Source: Glutinoglossum americanum (Eukaryota > Ascomycota > Geoglossomycetes > Geoglossales > Geoglossaceae). From it: DNA of 35,216 nucleotides. The notes under the pieces were generated by a model, which did not search any database, was not told the DNA's origin, and was given only the letters and a program-made list of their open reading frames with translations. How positions within the stretch are numbered: position 1 is the first letter of the stretch; every line of letters starts with the position of its first letter. Positions 19,704-30,136 of this stretch are shown here, one piece after another. The position numbers were made by a program, and so were the translations under genes. Location: NCBI GenBank assembly GCA_020080175.1, contig JAGHQL010000226.1, positions 1-35,216 on the forward strand. Direction: 5' to 3'.

Positions 19704-21470
19704 ATGTCTCCGACCTCAACTCCGGACCTAGATGGGACTCCGAGTCCAACTCAAGACCCAAAACCGCCCACAATAGCTTCCTTTTCTCCAGCCACTGTAT
19801 CGCACGCCTCTTCTGTTACAAGGCAACGCGCTACGATTTTAGTACACCAGAAGTCTCCCCTGTTGGTTGCGACACCCCCACAGATAACTCGTGTTCTCGC
19901 ATACTCGCATCCGTTTCTGCTGCCTCTCAACAAGCTCGCAGGTCTTATATCATGGACCGGCGGGGATCCGTGGGAGAGTTTCCTTCTGCTTGCAGCTTTC
20001 TGGGCAGCTGTACTTTATGGCGACATTGTGCTCAGGCTCGCGGGTCCCGTTGTGGTCGTTACGGGAATAATAGTGGGAATGTACGCTCGTAGATATTCTC
20101 CACTATCATCAACAGGTTGGACAGGGGAAAAGGTGAAGAATAGCCACGCTAGAAGAGAGTCAGAGTCAAGCACAAGACACCATAAAAGCTTGGACGAGAT
20201 TGTTGAGACGCTCAGAGATTTCACCTCACGGTGCAACGTCCTCCTAGAGCCCCTATTACGTTTCACCGACTTTCTCTCTACTCAGCGCACCGCAACCTCT
20301 GCAACCACTAGACCGGCTCTCACCACATTATTCATTCGTATCTTACTGGTCACACCTCTGTGGATGGCCTTGACTCTTCCGCCGCTTTGTATCATTACCG
20401 CAAAACGGATTGTTCTCACAACCGGCACTATCTTTCTCACTTGGCACTCCCGTCCTGCTCGCGTATCTCGGGAGATCGTCTGGCGCTCAGCGATGATTAG
20501 AAGACTATGTGCGACTATCACCGGACTCACTTTCGACATTCCCGAGTCGAGCCCACCAGCACTGCGAAAGCGTCCTCGATCGCCATATACAGACAACCCC
20601 GTAAACAAACCAAACGCTACAGTTTCTTTGTTAGACGCGGTCAGGAGGCCAGGATCCCCAGGGGTTCGGTTCACGTTTATCCTATACGAAAACCAGAGAC
20701 GCTGGCTTGGCGTTGGATGGACTTACTCACTTTTCGCCTACGAGAGAGCTGCGTGGACCGATGAGCATCTGAACCCAGCACCGTCATATGATGATTTTGA
20801 GCTGCCGGAGGTTGAAGGTGGAGGTGCAAAATGGAGGTGGCTCGAGGGTAGCGAATGGAAAATAGATGGCGGCAGAGATGATGAAGACGGCCGCAGTAAG
20901 AAGTCGAGAAAATGGGGCGTTGAATCAAAAACTGGAGATGGAGGCGGCTGGATTTATTATGATAACAAGGTGAGAGGATAATCACATTATTTGGACGTAC
21001 TGCTAGACCAATTTTTGGAATAAATTTTACTACTTTTCTTCTATGATACATATTGATGACGGTCTCGCTGACGAGATTCTCGGTAGTGGCGTGATGGCCG
21101 CCGGGGTCAAGACAGCTGGGGTAGGTACACGCGGCGGAGGAAATGGTACCGCGATGCAGAACTTGTGGAGGATGCCACGAGCACCGAAGTCACACCTAGT
21201 GTGACTCCAGACTCTGCCACCATTCATTCAGAGGCCGAGGCCACCTCAAAGAAGGAAAGCGATACCCCGAACCCCGCAGAGGTGCTCGGGGACGACGACG
21301 GCAACAGCTCTCGGAAGAGACGAAGGAGGAGAAGAACAAGCGGGACGGGGAGCAGTTTTAATAGCAATTTCGAATTGGGCAATATTACTGATGGCGAGGA
21401 GCATAGGCGGCTTCAGGAAAAGGAGGTCGGCTGGGGGGTGGGCGACGATGCGAAGATGAGTTTGAGTTGA
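19704..21470 (+). CDS. Peroxisomal membrane peroxin of the Pex23/Pex30 dysferlin family
   Basis: Exons 19704-20969 and 21087-21470 give 549 residues. The 117-nt intron has donor GTGAGA, branch GCTGAC and acceptor GGTAG. The N-terminal half has hydrophobic hairpin segments (ITRVLAYSHPFLLPLNKLAG; ESFLLLAAFWAAVLYG with GPVVVVTGIIVGMY; LFIRILLVTPLWMALTLPPL), as in ER-shaping Pex30-like proteins. Conserved blocks YSPLSSTGWTGEK and HHKSLDEIVETLRDFTSRCN match fungal Pex23/Pex30 proteins I recall. A dysferlin-type domain spans about residues 325-445: RRWLGVGWT, then WRWLEGSEW, GGWIYYDNK and, after the splice, WRDGRRGQDSWGRYTRRRKW. The tail is acidic with a run of Arg/Lys. Role by family: control of peroxisome number and ER-peroxisome contact. 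ATG 19704 is the first ATG in the frame. Confidence 0.87.
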
Positions 21471-24021
21471 GATAAGCACAAGCATAGCATCGGGGCAAGC
21501 GAATTAGGAGTTTTTATGGGCTCTTTTTTATTTATTTGTTTCTTCGTGGGAACGTATCGCGAACCACTATTGACACCAGACTTTATCCGTTGTTCATTTA
21601 GAGGAAATTTGAGTACGTGAACTGTAAGGCGTCCCCATCATGCTGCAGCTCGTTCATGTAGGTATTCCCTTTTTCTCTTCTTCTCTTTTCGCATTGATTG
21701 GCGTGGAGAACGATGTGCGTATATACATAGCATGAGCGGGGGGGAGGGGCGCACTTACTTTCGTTCTTTCTTTCTCCTCGGTGTAGAGATACCTTCAATC
21801 AACGTAAAGATTATATGCGTACGGAACTAACGAGATCCCGCTTTTTTTTCGAGGGGGGAGGGCTTTCGGGAGGTTTTATCGCCCTACCAGGGAGGATAGA
21901 GTTTTTTTTGGGGTAGTTCTAATAGAAGAAGAGTATTTTAAATAGTGTTTCCGACGGGGAAGGAGTCCCTTTGATTGCTAGGCTATGAGATATTCAGGTC
22001 GTAGGCGTGGGCATTGAGTCCCGTCCGATTTTGTGTTGATCTCCTGGTGGAGTTGGGATGGGGAGGTGGTTCAAGGGGAGGTCCGCAGGATTGTTCTTCC
22101 CTAGGTTCTTCCCTCTGCATTCCATGCCATCCTCTAATAGTGGTCTGCCTGTGGGTCCACAAGAGGCCTTTGTTTCAGTTGTCCAGGGGAGAAAACAGCG
22201 GAGGGGAACCTGGTGGGTTTGGAGAACGATATGGCGGGGATTTGCGATGGAGTTGTGAGGATACGAGCGGGGAAAGGGTTGTTTGTGGAGGGTTACAAAT
22301 GGGCCGATGTTGTAGTGTTTAGGATGCGGTCTTGTTTGCCGGTCTGAGGGAAAGTGGAGAGGATGGGCGGTGCCGGTATTGGGGAGTGTGGAGAGCGTTT
22401 GCTCCTCGGAGGGTTCTGAGGCATGTGTGTGATTGAGCGTAGAATGTAGGACGTGGCTTCGATTGTTGGCTTAAGGGCGAGATATGTTTTGTTTTCCTAC
22501 TAAGCGCGTCAAGTGCCCTACCTGCTTTGGATGGCGAAAATTTGCTTGCCAGAGATGTTCGTTGAGTATTCAAGTTTCTCGAGTGGACTGTGCCCAGAGA
22601 TTTACGTGCTCCCCCGGATACCCAGCCCTCTCTTCTAGAACTCAACCCCCCCCTTACCTCGCTCAAACGCGCCATCTCTTGGCCCCCATATTGATTACAT
22701 CTTGGAGCCCTATTTTTGAAGCAGGAAAGAGGCGCAAACCCAGCTGAGGGGTGCTTTACCCCTCCCCAGACCCCAGAAGTGATTGTCGAATCTCACGGAA
22801 CAATCGGCTTAGCGCGGGGGAGGCGATGTAAATCTTATCAGTGCATGCATATACAACGCATGACGATCATCATATCGGAATCTGCGCGTTGGTAAGGATC
22901 TCAGCTCCGATGTATCCTGACGACACGAGCCTCGTATCGTGCAGCGTGGTTAACGCGGATGAGGATCCTATTCGCGCGCCGAGATGGATTGGTAACGAAG
23001 GACAGTTTTTCTTTTTCGTTCCTTCATCCAGGTGGAATGCCCAGAGTGGAGAAAGCAAAAGCAAGAAAGAAGGCCAGCAGATCTGTAGTTCTGGATTTCC
23101 ACGGATCTCCCGCCTAGAGGTGAACTATAGACACTATGAAATGACACCAGGATTTTCACAGGAGGAGGAAAAAAGAAATTAATCCACCTGGCACTTGGTA
23201 TGTCTAGAGGAAGGAGAGAGGAGCTAGTAAAGTGGTCAGTACCCCGAGTCCCCCCGGGCGTTGAGAGCAAATCATCCAACACCAGGGTATCTCGCGAGAA
23301 AAGGGACGGAGAGTACGAGTTAGAAAAAGAAAAGTAGACTAGGGCGTGCTGACTTTTGCACGTACGCATGTCTGTACAGCCAGCAACGATAGATAGAGCT
23401 CATTTGCAACTGAGGTGGAAAGAGCACGAAATGTGGGTTGAGTGAGGGCAATATGAGCTATAATGAGCGAGTTTGTAAGGATCGCTAGTTATTGGGTCTC
23501 TCTACCAGATCAGGAAAAAAAAAAAAAAAAGAAGAGCATCAACAGAAAACTCCAGAGACATAAAGAGGGAGCTCAATCCAAAGATGTCAAGAGTTCCTTT
23601 GAAGAGAGGGAGAAAGTTTAATGCCACCCTACAGCAATGAGGAAGATTAAACTTGACCACTACTAAATCTCACCGGAGCCTATGGCACATATCCGACTAA
23701 CGACCACGACCACGACCACGACCATCACCAATCAACACGAGCACCGGGAGAAAACCCGAAGAAACGATTTAGAAAATTACAGAAGCCGACAACTCGTCCG
23801 AAAGCATAAAAAAGGAAGGAAGGGCTACCAAAGTGGGCCTGTACGATGATGTACAACACGCATTACCCACGTCCATAACCCCACCCTACCAGCGTGGGGC
23901 AAGGAAGGACCCACAGCACAAATGTCGCATACGGTTCTGGCGGGGGGTCGGGGTTGATTGCTCGCTCGAAGCTTGATTGCTTGCTTTGCTTGCGGACGAT
24001 AATGCCGTGTAAGGTTGTAAG

Positions 24022-24063
24022 GCAGCAGCAGCAGCAGCAGCAGCAGCAGCGGCAGCAGCAGCA
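24022..24063 (+). repeat. GCA trinucleotide repeat
   Basis: Fourteen trinucleotide units of GCA with one GCG-like interruption (GCGGCA near 24049-24054). It is open in several frames (poly-Gln, poly-Ala or poly-Leu) but no gene model uses it. Confidence 0.85.
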
Positions 24064-24345
24064 ACCCGCGCCTTTTTCACTCAACACCGCGGCAAGAAAG
24101 GGAAGGAAAAATAAACCAAAATGTTATTTTATCGGGTCCCGGCCTGGTCTGGTTGGTTGCTGGTGGGATGGGCCCTCGCGCCCGCCGCCGCCACCCTGGC
24201 CTCCTGACTCAAACTTCTTTTTTTTTTTTGGGGTCGGCCAAGCTGGCTCGAGGCATCATATGCCTACAAGCCTCTAGGGCTCTCCCATGGGCGATCCAAG
24301 GTTTTTCTTGCGGTAATTGTGCTGGAATCCTTCTTTTCTGAAACC

Positions 24346-24420
24346 TTGTGTGTGTGCGAGCATGTGTGTGTGTGAGTGTGTGTGAGTGTGTGTGAGTGTG
24401 TGTGAGTGTGTGTGAGCGAG
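24346..24420 (+). repeat. GT-rich minisatellite, 10-bp unit TGTGAGTGTG
   Basis: Several near-perfect copies of a TGTGAGTGTG unit run up to 24420 and end 8 bp before the TATA box of the first metallothionein gene. Confidence 0.85.
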
Positions 24421-24428
24421 TGGACGTT

Positions 24429-24436
24429 TATAAAAA
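24429..24436 (+). promoter_or_regulatory. TATA box of metallothionein gene 1
   Basis: TATAAAAA at 24429-24436, followed by a long CT-rich tract (24439-24485) where transcription probably starts, then an A/C-rich leader to the ATG at 24594. Confidence 0.6.
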
Positions 24437-24593
24437 GGGCCTCCTTCTCCATCTTCTTTGTCTCTTTTCCTTTCCTTCTTGCCTCGTCCTTGACCTTCTG
24501 CGAAATAACATCCCGATACGAGAATCAAAGCAAAGCAAAACAAAAGAGTCTTCTTCGACACCAACAACCAAACCCCTCAAAACAAAATTCATC

Positions 24594-24842
24594 ATGGGTG
24601 ACTGTGGATGCTCCGGTGCTAGCACCTGCAACTGTGGCGCATCTTGCTCTTGCGCTTCCTGCGGGGTACGTTTTTAATGCTTCTCGACTACATAGGAACC
24701 CCGCCCTCTCTCCCTCTTCTCCTCCTCTCCTCCTCTCCTACTCCCCAACCCCTTGCCTCCTTGCTCTCCCCATTCGTTCCCTCTTCCTAGACGTCGTGAT
24801 AAATACAAAATGCTCAGCACCACCATTTTTTCACAGAAGTAA
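24594..24842 (+). CDS. Copper-type metallothionein 1, very small protein
   Basis: Exon 1 (24594-24665) encodes 24 residues beginning MGDCGCSGAS and ending CASCG, then donor GTACGT. The best acceptor is TTTTTTCACAG at 24836, giving a last coding exon of six bases (24837-24842, AAG TAA) and a 25-residue protein ending in Lys. The seven cysteines follow CxC-x5-CxC-x3-CxC-x2-C, which I recall as the pattern of the N. crassa copper metallothionein, also about 25 residues and ending in Lys. Role by family: cytosolic binding of Cu(I) as a thiolate cluster, normally copper-induced. An alternative acceptor at 24790 would end the protein GTS instead. The intron of 171 nt is long for such a gene. Confidence 0.85.
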
Positions 24843-25362
24843 AACAATCGCCCTCGAACCTCCCCGTCGCTCGACGACTTTCCATTCCTTTTCGTTATCA
24901 TCTCCGACCCGGGTCTTTTCGATTGGGTGGCGGCCATGAATTGGTTTTAGTTCGTTTGGCTGGTGGCAGTGGAGAGTGCGGCGGTGATTGTATTTTTTGT
25001 CTGTCTTCCAAGTGGCTGAGTGACTGGCTGGCTGGCTTGCGTTGCCTGTGCGTCTATCTGGCTGGGTATTTGAGCACGACATTGTCCTACGGCGTTGGTT
25101 TCCCGCACGTGTCACAACGACGGCAGATTTTGAGCTCTCATATATCCTTACTCGTCGCAAAGAGAGGCAGATAGACAGAACACATGGATAGAAGCGTTTT
25201 TTGTTGGGGTCGTGTTGCACAAGTCGCGAATCCCTCGTTCAAATATAAGCTCTGATGATCCGATATGCTCATGAGGCTTTTACGCCACTACACATGGTGT
25301 TGTGCTTTAAAAAAAGGTCCGTAGTTCGTCCCTAAGCAGGTCAAGAGAAAAACTCGGCAGTC

Positions 25363-25391
25363 GGTTGGTATCCTGGTTGGTATCTTGGTTG
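25363..25391 (+). repeat. 12-bp tandem repeat array (GGTTGGTATCYT)
   Basis: GGTTGGTATCCT, GGTTGGTATCTT and a partial GGTTG in direct tandem order, about 600 bp upstream of the metallothionein 2 start codon. Confidence 0.8.
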
Positions 25392-25474
25392 CTTCCATCC
25401 TCCTCTCCCAAAGGTATAGGAAATCCATCGCCATCGATGACTGGAAACTGCAACAGCGCCCCTCGAGCCCACCA

Positions 25475-25505
25475 ACCAAACTGACCACCAAACTGACCAC
25501 CAAAC
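25475..25505 (-). repeat. 12-bp tandem repeat array (ACCAAACTGACC on the + strand)
   Basis: ACCAAACTGACC twice in perfect tandem, then a partial ACCAAAC. Read on the minus strand it is GT-rich like the array at 25363-25391, so the two arrays face each other with about 83 bp between. Confidence 0.8.
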
Positions 25506-25824
25506 GGGCCTTTTGACAGCTCCTAACCCTAGACGGCCCACCCTCTCACCTCATGACCAGAGAGAGACACGCACGCTGCATCCCCTCCCATGTAACCTGA
25601 CATGTAGTATCCGCGGCGAACGTCTTGTCTAACAAAAGATAAGAAAACACCCAAGCACAGCCTCTGTATCGGCCGGCGAATGGTTGGTGGTGGCCGCCGC
25701 ATGCCTGAACTCGTTACCAGAGAATTGTTTGCATGCGTTTGGGCTGGTTCCAGGCGTGCCCCGCCTTGGCCCATCATGCAATTCACTTTTCCAACTACCA
25801 AACGATTCTACGCTACCAAACTAA

Positions 25825-25832
25825 TATTTAAA
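25825..25832 (+). promoter_or_regulatory. Possible TATA element of metallothionein gene 2
   Basis: TATTTAAA at 25825-25832 followed by a CT-rich tract (25841-25875), the same order of elements as in front of metallothionein gene 1. Confidence 0.4.
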
Positions 25833-25984
25833 CCTGTAAACCTTCCCCTCCCTTCTGCCCTCCTCTCCTCCCCACCCGTGAACGACGAACAACATCTAAT
25901 AAAGACCATCAGACAAACCTCCATTGCACTTCCGATCCGAGACTTTTCTTCAAAACAAACCTCCTAAACTAAACTACATAGATC

Positions 25985-26149
25985 ATGGGTAACTGTGATT
26001 CATGCAATTGTTGTAGCGGCCCATGCCAAGGCGGCTGCAAGTGCTCTTCTTGTGGGGTAGGGCTTCACATTTAGTTCTTTTCCTTTTTAACTGGGTTGCT
26101 GCTGCCGTTCCAAGGTCCGCTGCTGACACAATCGGCTTTATAGCATTAA
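25985..26149 (+). CDS. Metallothionein 2, diverged tandem copy
   Basis: Exon 1 (25985-26056) encodes 24 residues starting MGNCDSCNCC and ending CKCSSCG, with eight cysteines. The donor GTAGGG follows the CGG-type end Cys-Gly at exactly the same residue as in metallothionein 1. The best 3' splice site is TGCTGAC, then TTTATAG at 26143, giving a six-base last coding exon (CAT TAA) and a 25-residue protein ending in His. Other AG sites downstream (for example 26175 or 26235) would give different tails, so the end is uncertain. Equal length, same intron position and same strand indicate a tandem duplicate. The spacing of Cys (CxxCxCC at the start) differs from gene 1, so metal preference or regulation may differ. 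Confidence 0.72.
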
Positions 26150-26945
26150 GTTATCCCCTCGTCGTCTCACCTTCAGTCTCCGGCAAGCCAATCAACTGCA
26201 GCCGCTAGCCCATCATCGGTCTGTCTGTTTTCCAGGGGAATACGTTCGATACTCAAGGTAGACTCGTCGGCGGGTTGTTGAGTGAAGGAGGCCAGAGTTT
26301 GTGAGTTGAGGGGCTGGGGCTGTGACAATCGGGGTGTTGGTTTCCGGCTTGGATTTCCCTTTAGTACCTACTCGATCTTTTTGGCAAACGAACCCACGGT
26401 TTTGGACGGAGCTTCGGGAGATTCGATGGAATACCCGGCTCTTAGGGCGTCGACATTGACGTCTTTCTTTTGGTGTAACTCTGCATAATTGAAGTAAAGT
26501 AATTTAATCTCGGCTTCAATGGTGATGTGAGACGCCTGGAATAACATTATCTAGTCCAGTAGTGTTAACAGTTATTGAGGCCGCTGGGCTGGAGTGGTGT
26601 CAAATGGTTTGGGGGGAATAAGGCACTTTAGCACCGTTGTTTCCCGGTAGATAAGAAAAGAGGAGCAAGGCCTTCGAGAGAAATTATCTACTGCCTTCTA
26701 AATACACAAATCTGTCGATTCTGCCAACAGCAGCAGATGTCCCTTCCCGCAATGCACTGGACGCCCTATGAACCGTCATCCGCCTCATCAAACATGCTAG
26801 AAAAGAAAAGTATAAGGTGTAACTGTGACAGACTACCTTGCCATGTGCACGCCGCTGAGCACTGGTCTAAAAGAAAAATTATGATAGGTAAGGGGGTGGA
26901 GCTCGTGTGTACCTTCGGTATATGTTTAACGCAGGAAGGGGGAAG
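26150..26945. other. Convergent spacer between metallothionein 2 and UBC6
   Basis: No recognised gene. It contains the 3' part of the metallothionein 2 transcript and the 3' flank of UBC6. Open frames on the + strand entering from 26737 run into the antisense of UBC6 and are taken as shadows. Confidence 0.45.
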
Positions 26946-27914
26946 TTACGATGCCGCTCCGTTTCCGAAGACTCTCGCTAATAATACGTATCCGAATATC
27001 ACCAGTGCCCCGACCGCCATCTTGTGCCTGCTTACCCAGCTCTGGCCGACGTCCCTCGCCACTTGCCCACCCTCAACCACTGCTCCTAATGGACCTGCGC
27101 TGCTGATAGGGCGTCGTCGAAGAGCCGCTGCTTCGGGAGAGCAGGCGCCTGAAGTAGTTGAACTTGCTTCCGAGACTGCCTCTCCTGTCGCTGGGTCGAT
27201 CTTGTTTTCTTTCATCCACTTCCAGTTTTCCTCATCTAGGTCTGGCCACTCTGCTCTGAATTTCGCGCCGCCGTCTCCGGCCTTGATCGCGCCTACGCCA
27301 CGATTATTTGAGCTGAGGCTCATGCCGGAGATCTGTCGCGTGGTTGTACCACCGCCCGTGGAATTCCACCAGCGTGTCCGGGCAGCTGCCCATTTACGCT
27401 CTCGCTCTGTTGCGCTCACACTCCCTGTTGTCATTTCCTCGCTTGTCATAAACGAGAGCAGGCCCGTGAGGATTGTAGAGACTTCCCAGGCGGGGTTGAA
27501 CGATTTAGGATGGAAGTCGCTGATGCTGAGGCAGAGGCGGGTGCTGGGCTGGAAGCGGCCGCTGGGAGTATGCATCCGGATGGCGGGAGGGGCGTACGGA
27601 TAGTCAGGAGGGAACATAAGCGTACCCCAGTATTGCCCATTGTGATAGGGCGTTGAGGGAGGACCTGTGAGGATGTAATGCCATCTGAAGGGGAGCATGC
27701 GTCAGTAATCATGTCGCATGGCAGATGCGAGTTAGATTCAACTCACTCTAGGATATTTTGCTCCGAAGGATGCGCGACGATGTATGGAGGCGGGTTCTGC
27801 TGGATGGATTTGTATTCGCGAGTAAGCTATAAAGGGAACACCGTATTAGCTCGTAGCTCCAAGGCTAGAGGTTATGAGGCACATTACCCGTGAGTTCGCA
27901 GTGCGGGTGGCCAT
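26946..27914 (-). CDS. ubc6: UBC6, tail-anchored ER ubiquitin-conjugating enzyme (E2)
   Basis: Exons on the minus strand 27914-27888, 27826-27747 and 27684-26946 give 281 residues. Introns are GT-AG with branches GCTAAT and ACTGAC. The UBC fold begins LTREYKSIQQNPPPYIVAHP and continues EWHYILTGPPSTPYHNGQYWG and PPDYPYAPPAIRMHTPSGRF. The active-site cysteine is Cys87 in STRLCLSISDFHP, the same position as in yeast Ubc6. HPKSFNPAWEVSTILTGLLSFM completes the catalytic domain. A Ser/Gly/Thr-rich linker leads to a single membrane helix near the C-terminus (AVGALVIFGYVLLARVF), as expected for a tail anchor. Role: E2 for ER-associated degradation with Doa10. The 27-nt first exon is short but the protein start MATRTANSRLTREY fits the family. 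Confidence 0.93.
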
Positions 27915-28298
27915 GTTTGATTTGGAAAGACAAGAAATGAATCGCTGCGTGTTGAGGGCGATGGGGCAATGAATGGGGGGAAAGCTGAGAGGCGAGACCA
28001 GGTGTTCTGAGTTCTCTTTAGTAACGATGACTTGAGAAGGATCTGTCTACAATTTTGTGTAATTCCCCTCAGTGAAACTGAACTCGTGAGATGTTAAAAT
28101 AGAACGTAGTTGAAATGAGTGGTTTTAACACGAATGCTAAAGCGTTTACTTCGCACGTCATAATGGGGCTGTGAAGGCTTCGGTGTACCGGCCGTTCGCG
28201 TGAGAATATCTCAGCACTAAGAGTTTGCTCGTTCCCGAATATCTTGCGAGATTTCCGACCAAGGTACTTCGTACCTTCCAACGTGCTCTTTTTACCAA
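27915..28298. promoter_or_regulatory. Divergent promoter between UBC6 and SAM50
   Basis: A 384-bp gap between two start codons that point away from each other. A 7-bp hairpin (AAGGTAC, 3-nt loop, GTACCTT) sits at 28261-28277, 21 bases before the SAM50 ATG and so probably in its leader. No TATA box was seen. Confidence 0.5.
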
Positions 28299-30136
28299 AT
28301 GGCGTCAACTCAGGGTCCCAATGATGATGATGTGTGTATAAGGAATCCAATTGGACATATCGTATGCGGCTATACATGCACTAATAGATTCATCGTTGGC
28401 AGGTCTTTGAGCTGCTCAGGCAGAATGTGAATCCGCAGGTGAAGGAAGAACGTGAGCGCGTAGTAAATCAAAGACTACAAGCACAGCAAGAGAAAGCCCA
28501 AAAGCGACTAGCAGAGGTGGTGAGTTCAAATGCCCGCGAGCAATCGTCTTTTCTTTGTATTGGAAATTCGAGTAATAATTAGAAGTCGACATAAATGAAA
28601 CCGAACCTTCCGTTCTCTGCGGATGCATAGAGCTAATTTGTTTGTCTGTGGCTTGCAGATCGACTCGAACTCGACACTTTCCGTTACTATATCCTCAGTA
28701 AAAGTCCTTGGTGCTACCCACACCCGGAGAGGCTTCCTCGAGCGCATATTCAATCCTCTACTAAGTGCAAACCAAGATAGACCATATACTCTGGCAGAGG
28801 CTCTAAAAGAGGTTCAGATTGGTGCAGACAAGCTTCAGAAGTTTGGTGAGTCTCGAGGATATTCTCCCGCGTGTTGTACGAGGGGGTGCATATATGGTAT
28901 CTTTGAGGTTGCTGACCTGGAACGTTAGATATTTTTCACCTGCCAATCTCTCTTTATCTGGACCGTCCTTCCCCAACGGATCCCTCCACTATTCCTACTG
29001 ATCTAGACATATATTTCACTGTACGGGAGAAATCTCGGATCCTACTCAAGACTGGTACGGACCTTGGAAATGCTGAGGGTTCTGCTTATGGTAATCTCCT
29101 TTGGCGGAATATCTTCGGTGGTGCGGAAACCCTGAATCTAAATGCCTCTCTCGGAACTCGGACGCGATCTGCGTATTCTATCGGGTTTGAAACACCTGTC
29201 CTGAGCAACCCTGATTTCAGATGGGAGATAGGGGGATTGGCCAGCTCGACGCAGAAGAGTTGGGCAAGCCATGAGGAAGCGTTGAAAGGAGTGGGGACCA
29301 AGTTTCGATGGAGCAATGGAGCAGGCAATTACGAACTAGGCCTTTCAGGCGTCTGGAGGCAGGTTACCGGGTTAGCCGGAAATGCATCCCCGGCGGTGAG
29401 ACACGACGCAGGGGATAGCTTTAAGAGTAGTATCACACATACTTACATTAGGGAACGCCGAGACTACCCGCTACTTGCATCTCGAGGTTACTTCCTAAAA
29501 ACTGTTTCTGAAATAGCAGGCTGGGGCCCTTTAAGGGGTGATGTGGCTTTCTGGAAGTCTGAAATTGAGTCACAAGCCGCACTATCAATTCCTATTCCGG
29601 GCATCAGCGGCGACAGCGGCATCTCTCTTACAACTGGTCTTCGGGCGGGCTTATTATATCCACTGGCTTTATCGGGAGAGTCTAGTCCACAGCCATCCCG
29701 CATTAATGACCGTTTCCAGCTTGGTGGCCCGACTGATGTTCGCGGTTTTCGTCTCGCGGGTCTCGGCCCCCGAGACGGCCAAGATGCGCTTGGAGGAGAT
29801 GTGTATGCCGCTGGTAGTGCTAACCTATTGTTCCCATTTCCACGCGTTGGGGCGGATAAGCCACTTCGTCTCCAGGCCTTTATTAACGGCGGACGGCTAT
29901 TGGCTTTAAAGAACCTTGGTGGCGAAAAAATAGATGGCCAGGCTATCAAGAAAAGCGTCAAGTCCACTATAGCGGAGCTGGGGAATGGCCTACCGAGCCT
30001 GGCGGCTGGCGTGGGAATCGTATACGCACATCCAGTGGCAAGGTTCGAGCTCAATTTCTCGTTACCGCTGGTCTTGAGAAGGTTCGAAGAGGGACGAAAG
30101 GGCTTATCGTTTGGAGTCGGAATAAACTTCCTGTGA
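28299..30136 (+). CDS. sam50: SAM50/TOB55, mitochondrial outer-membrane beta-barrel insertase
   Basis: Exons 28299-28331, 28403-28519, 28659-28845 and 28929-30136 give 514 residues, near the family's usual length. All introns are GT-AG; acceptors are GGCAG, TGCAG and GTTAG, with CTAAT or CTGAC branches in the last two. The N-terminal charged helix (VKEERERVVNQRLQAQQEKA) leads to one POTRA domain (about residues 50-130: VTISSVKVLGATHTRRGFLE). The barrel follows with NIFGGAETLNLNASLGTRTR, PLLASRGYFLKT, FQLGGPTDVRGFR (the conserved loop-6-like motif of Omp85 proteins) and a closing strand GLSFGVGINFL. Role: core of the SAM complex, inserting beta-barrel proteins into the outer membrane. It shares its promoter region with UBC6. 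Confidence 0.93.

Larger units (their letters stand above)
21471..24593. other. Gene-free interval of about 3.1 kb before the metallothionein pair
   Basis: No frame on either strand looks like a known or well-formed gene; the longest run of about 100-130 codons and are low complexity. The interval contains T and A runs (21842-21850, 23516-23530), a CACGAC hexamer run near 23704-23725, a GCA repeat at 24022-24063, and a GT-rich minisatellite at 24346-24420 that abuts the promoter of the first metallothionein gene. A noncoding transcript cannot be excluded. Confidence 0.5.
24843..25984. promoter_or_regulatory. Spacer and promoter region between the two metallothionein genes
   Basis: About 1.1 kb with no recognised gene. 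It holds the 3' region of gene 1, two 12-bp repeat arrays in opposite sense (25363-25391 and 25475-25505), and the promoter and A/C-rich leader of gene 2. The leader ends AAACTAAACTACATAGATC before the ATG. Confidence 0.5.

Noticed and set aside
23825-24087. Minus-strand frames with poly-Leu, poly-Cys or poly-Ala
   Set aside because: They are translations of the GCA repeat in three frames, with no flanking conserved sequence.
24274-24567. Minus-strand frames with His/Thr/Ser repeats
   Set aside because: Translation of the GT-rich minisatellite upstream of metallothionein 1; it runs against the promoter.
26737-27603. 288-codon + strand frame
   Set aside because: Most of it is antisense to the UBC6 catalytic and tail-anchor exon, which is clearly coding.
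29488-30054. 188-codon minus-strand frame
   Set aside because: Antisense of the SAM50 barrel exon.
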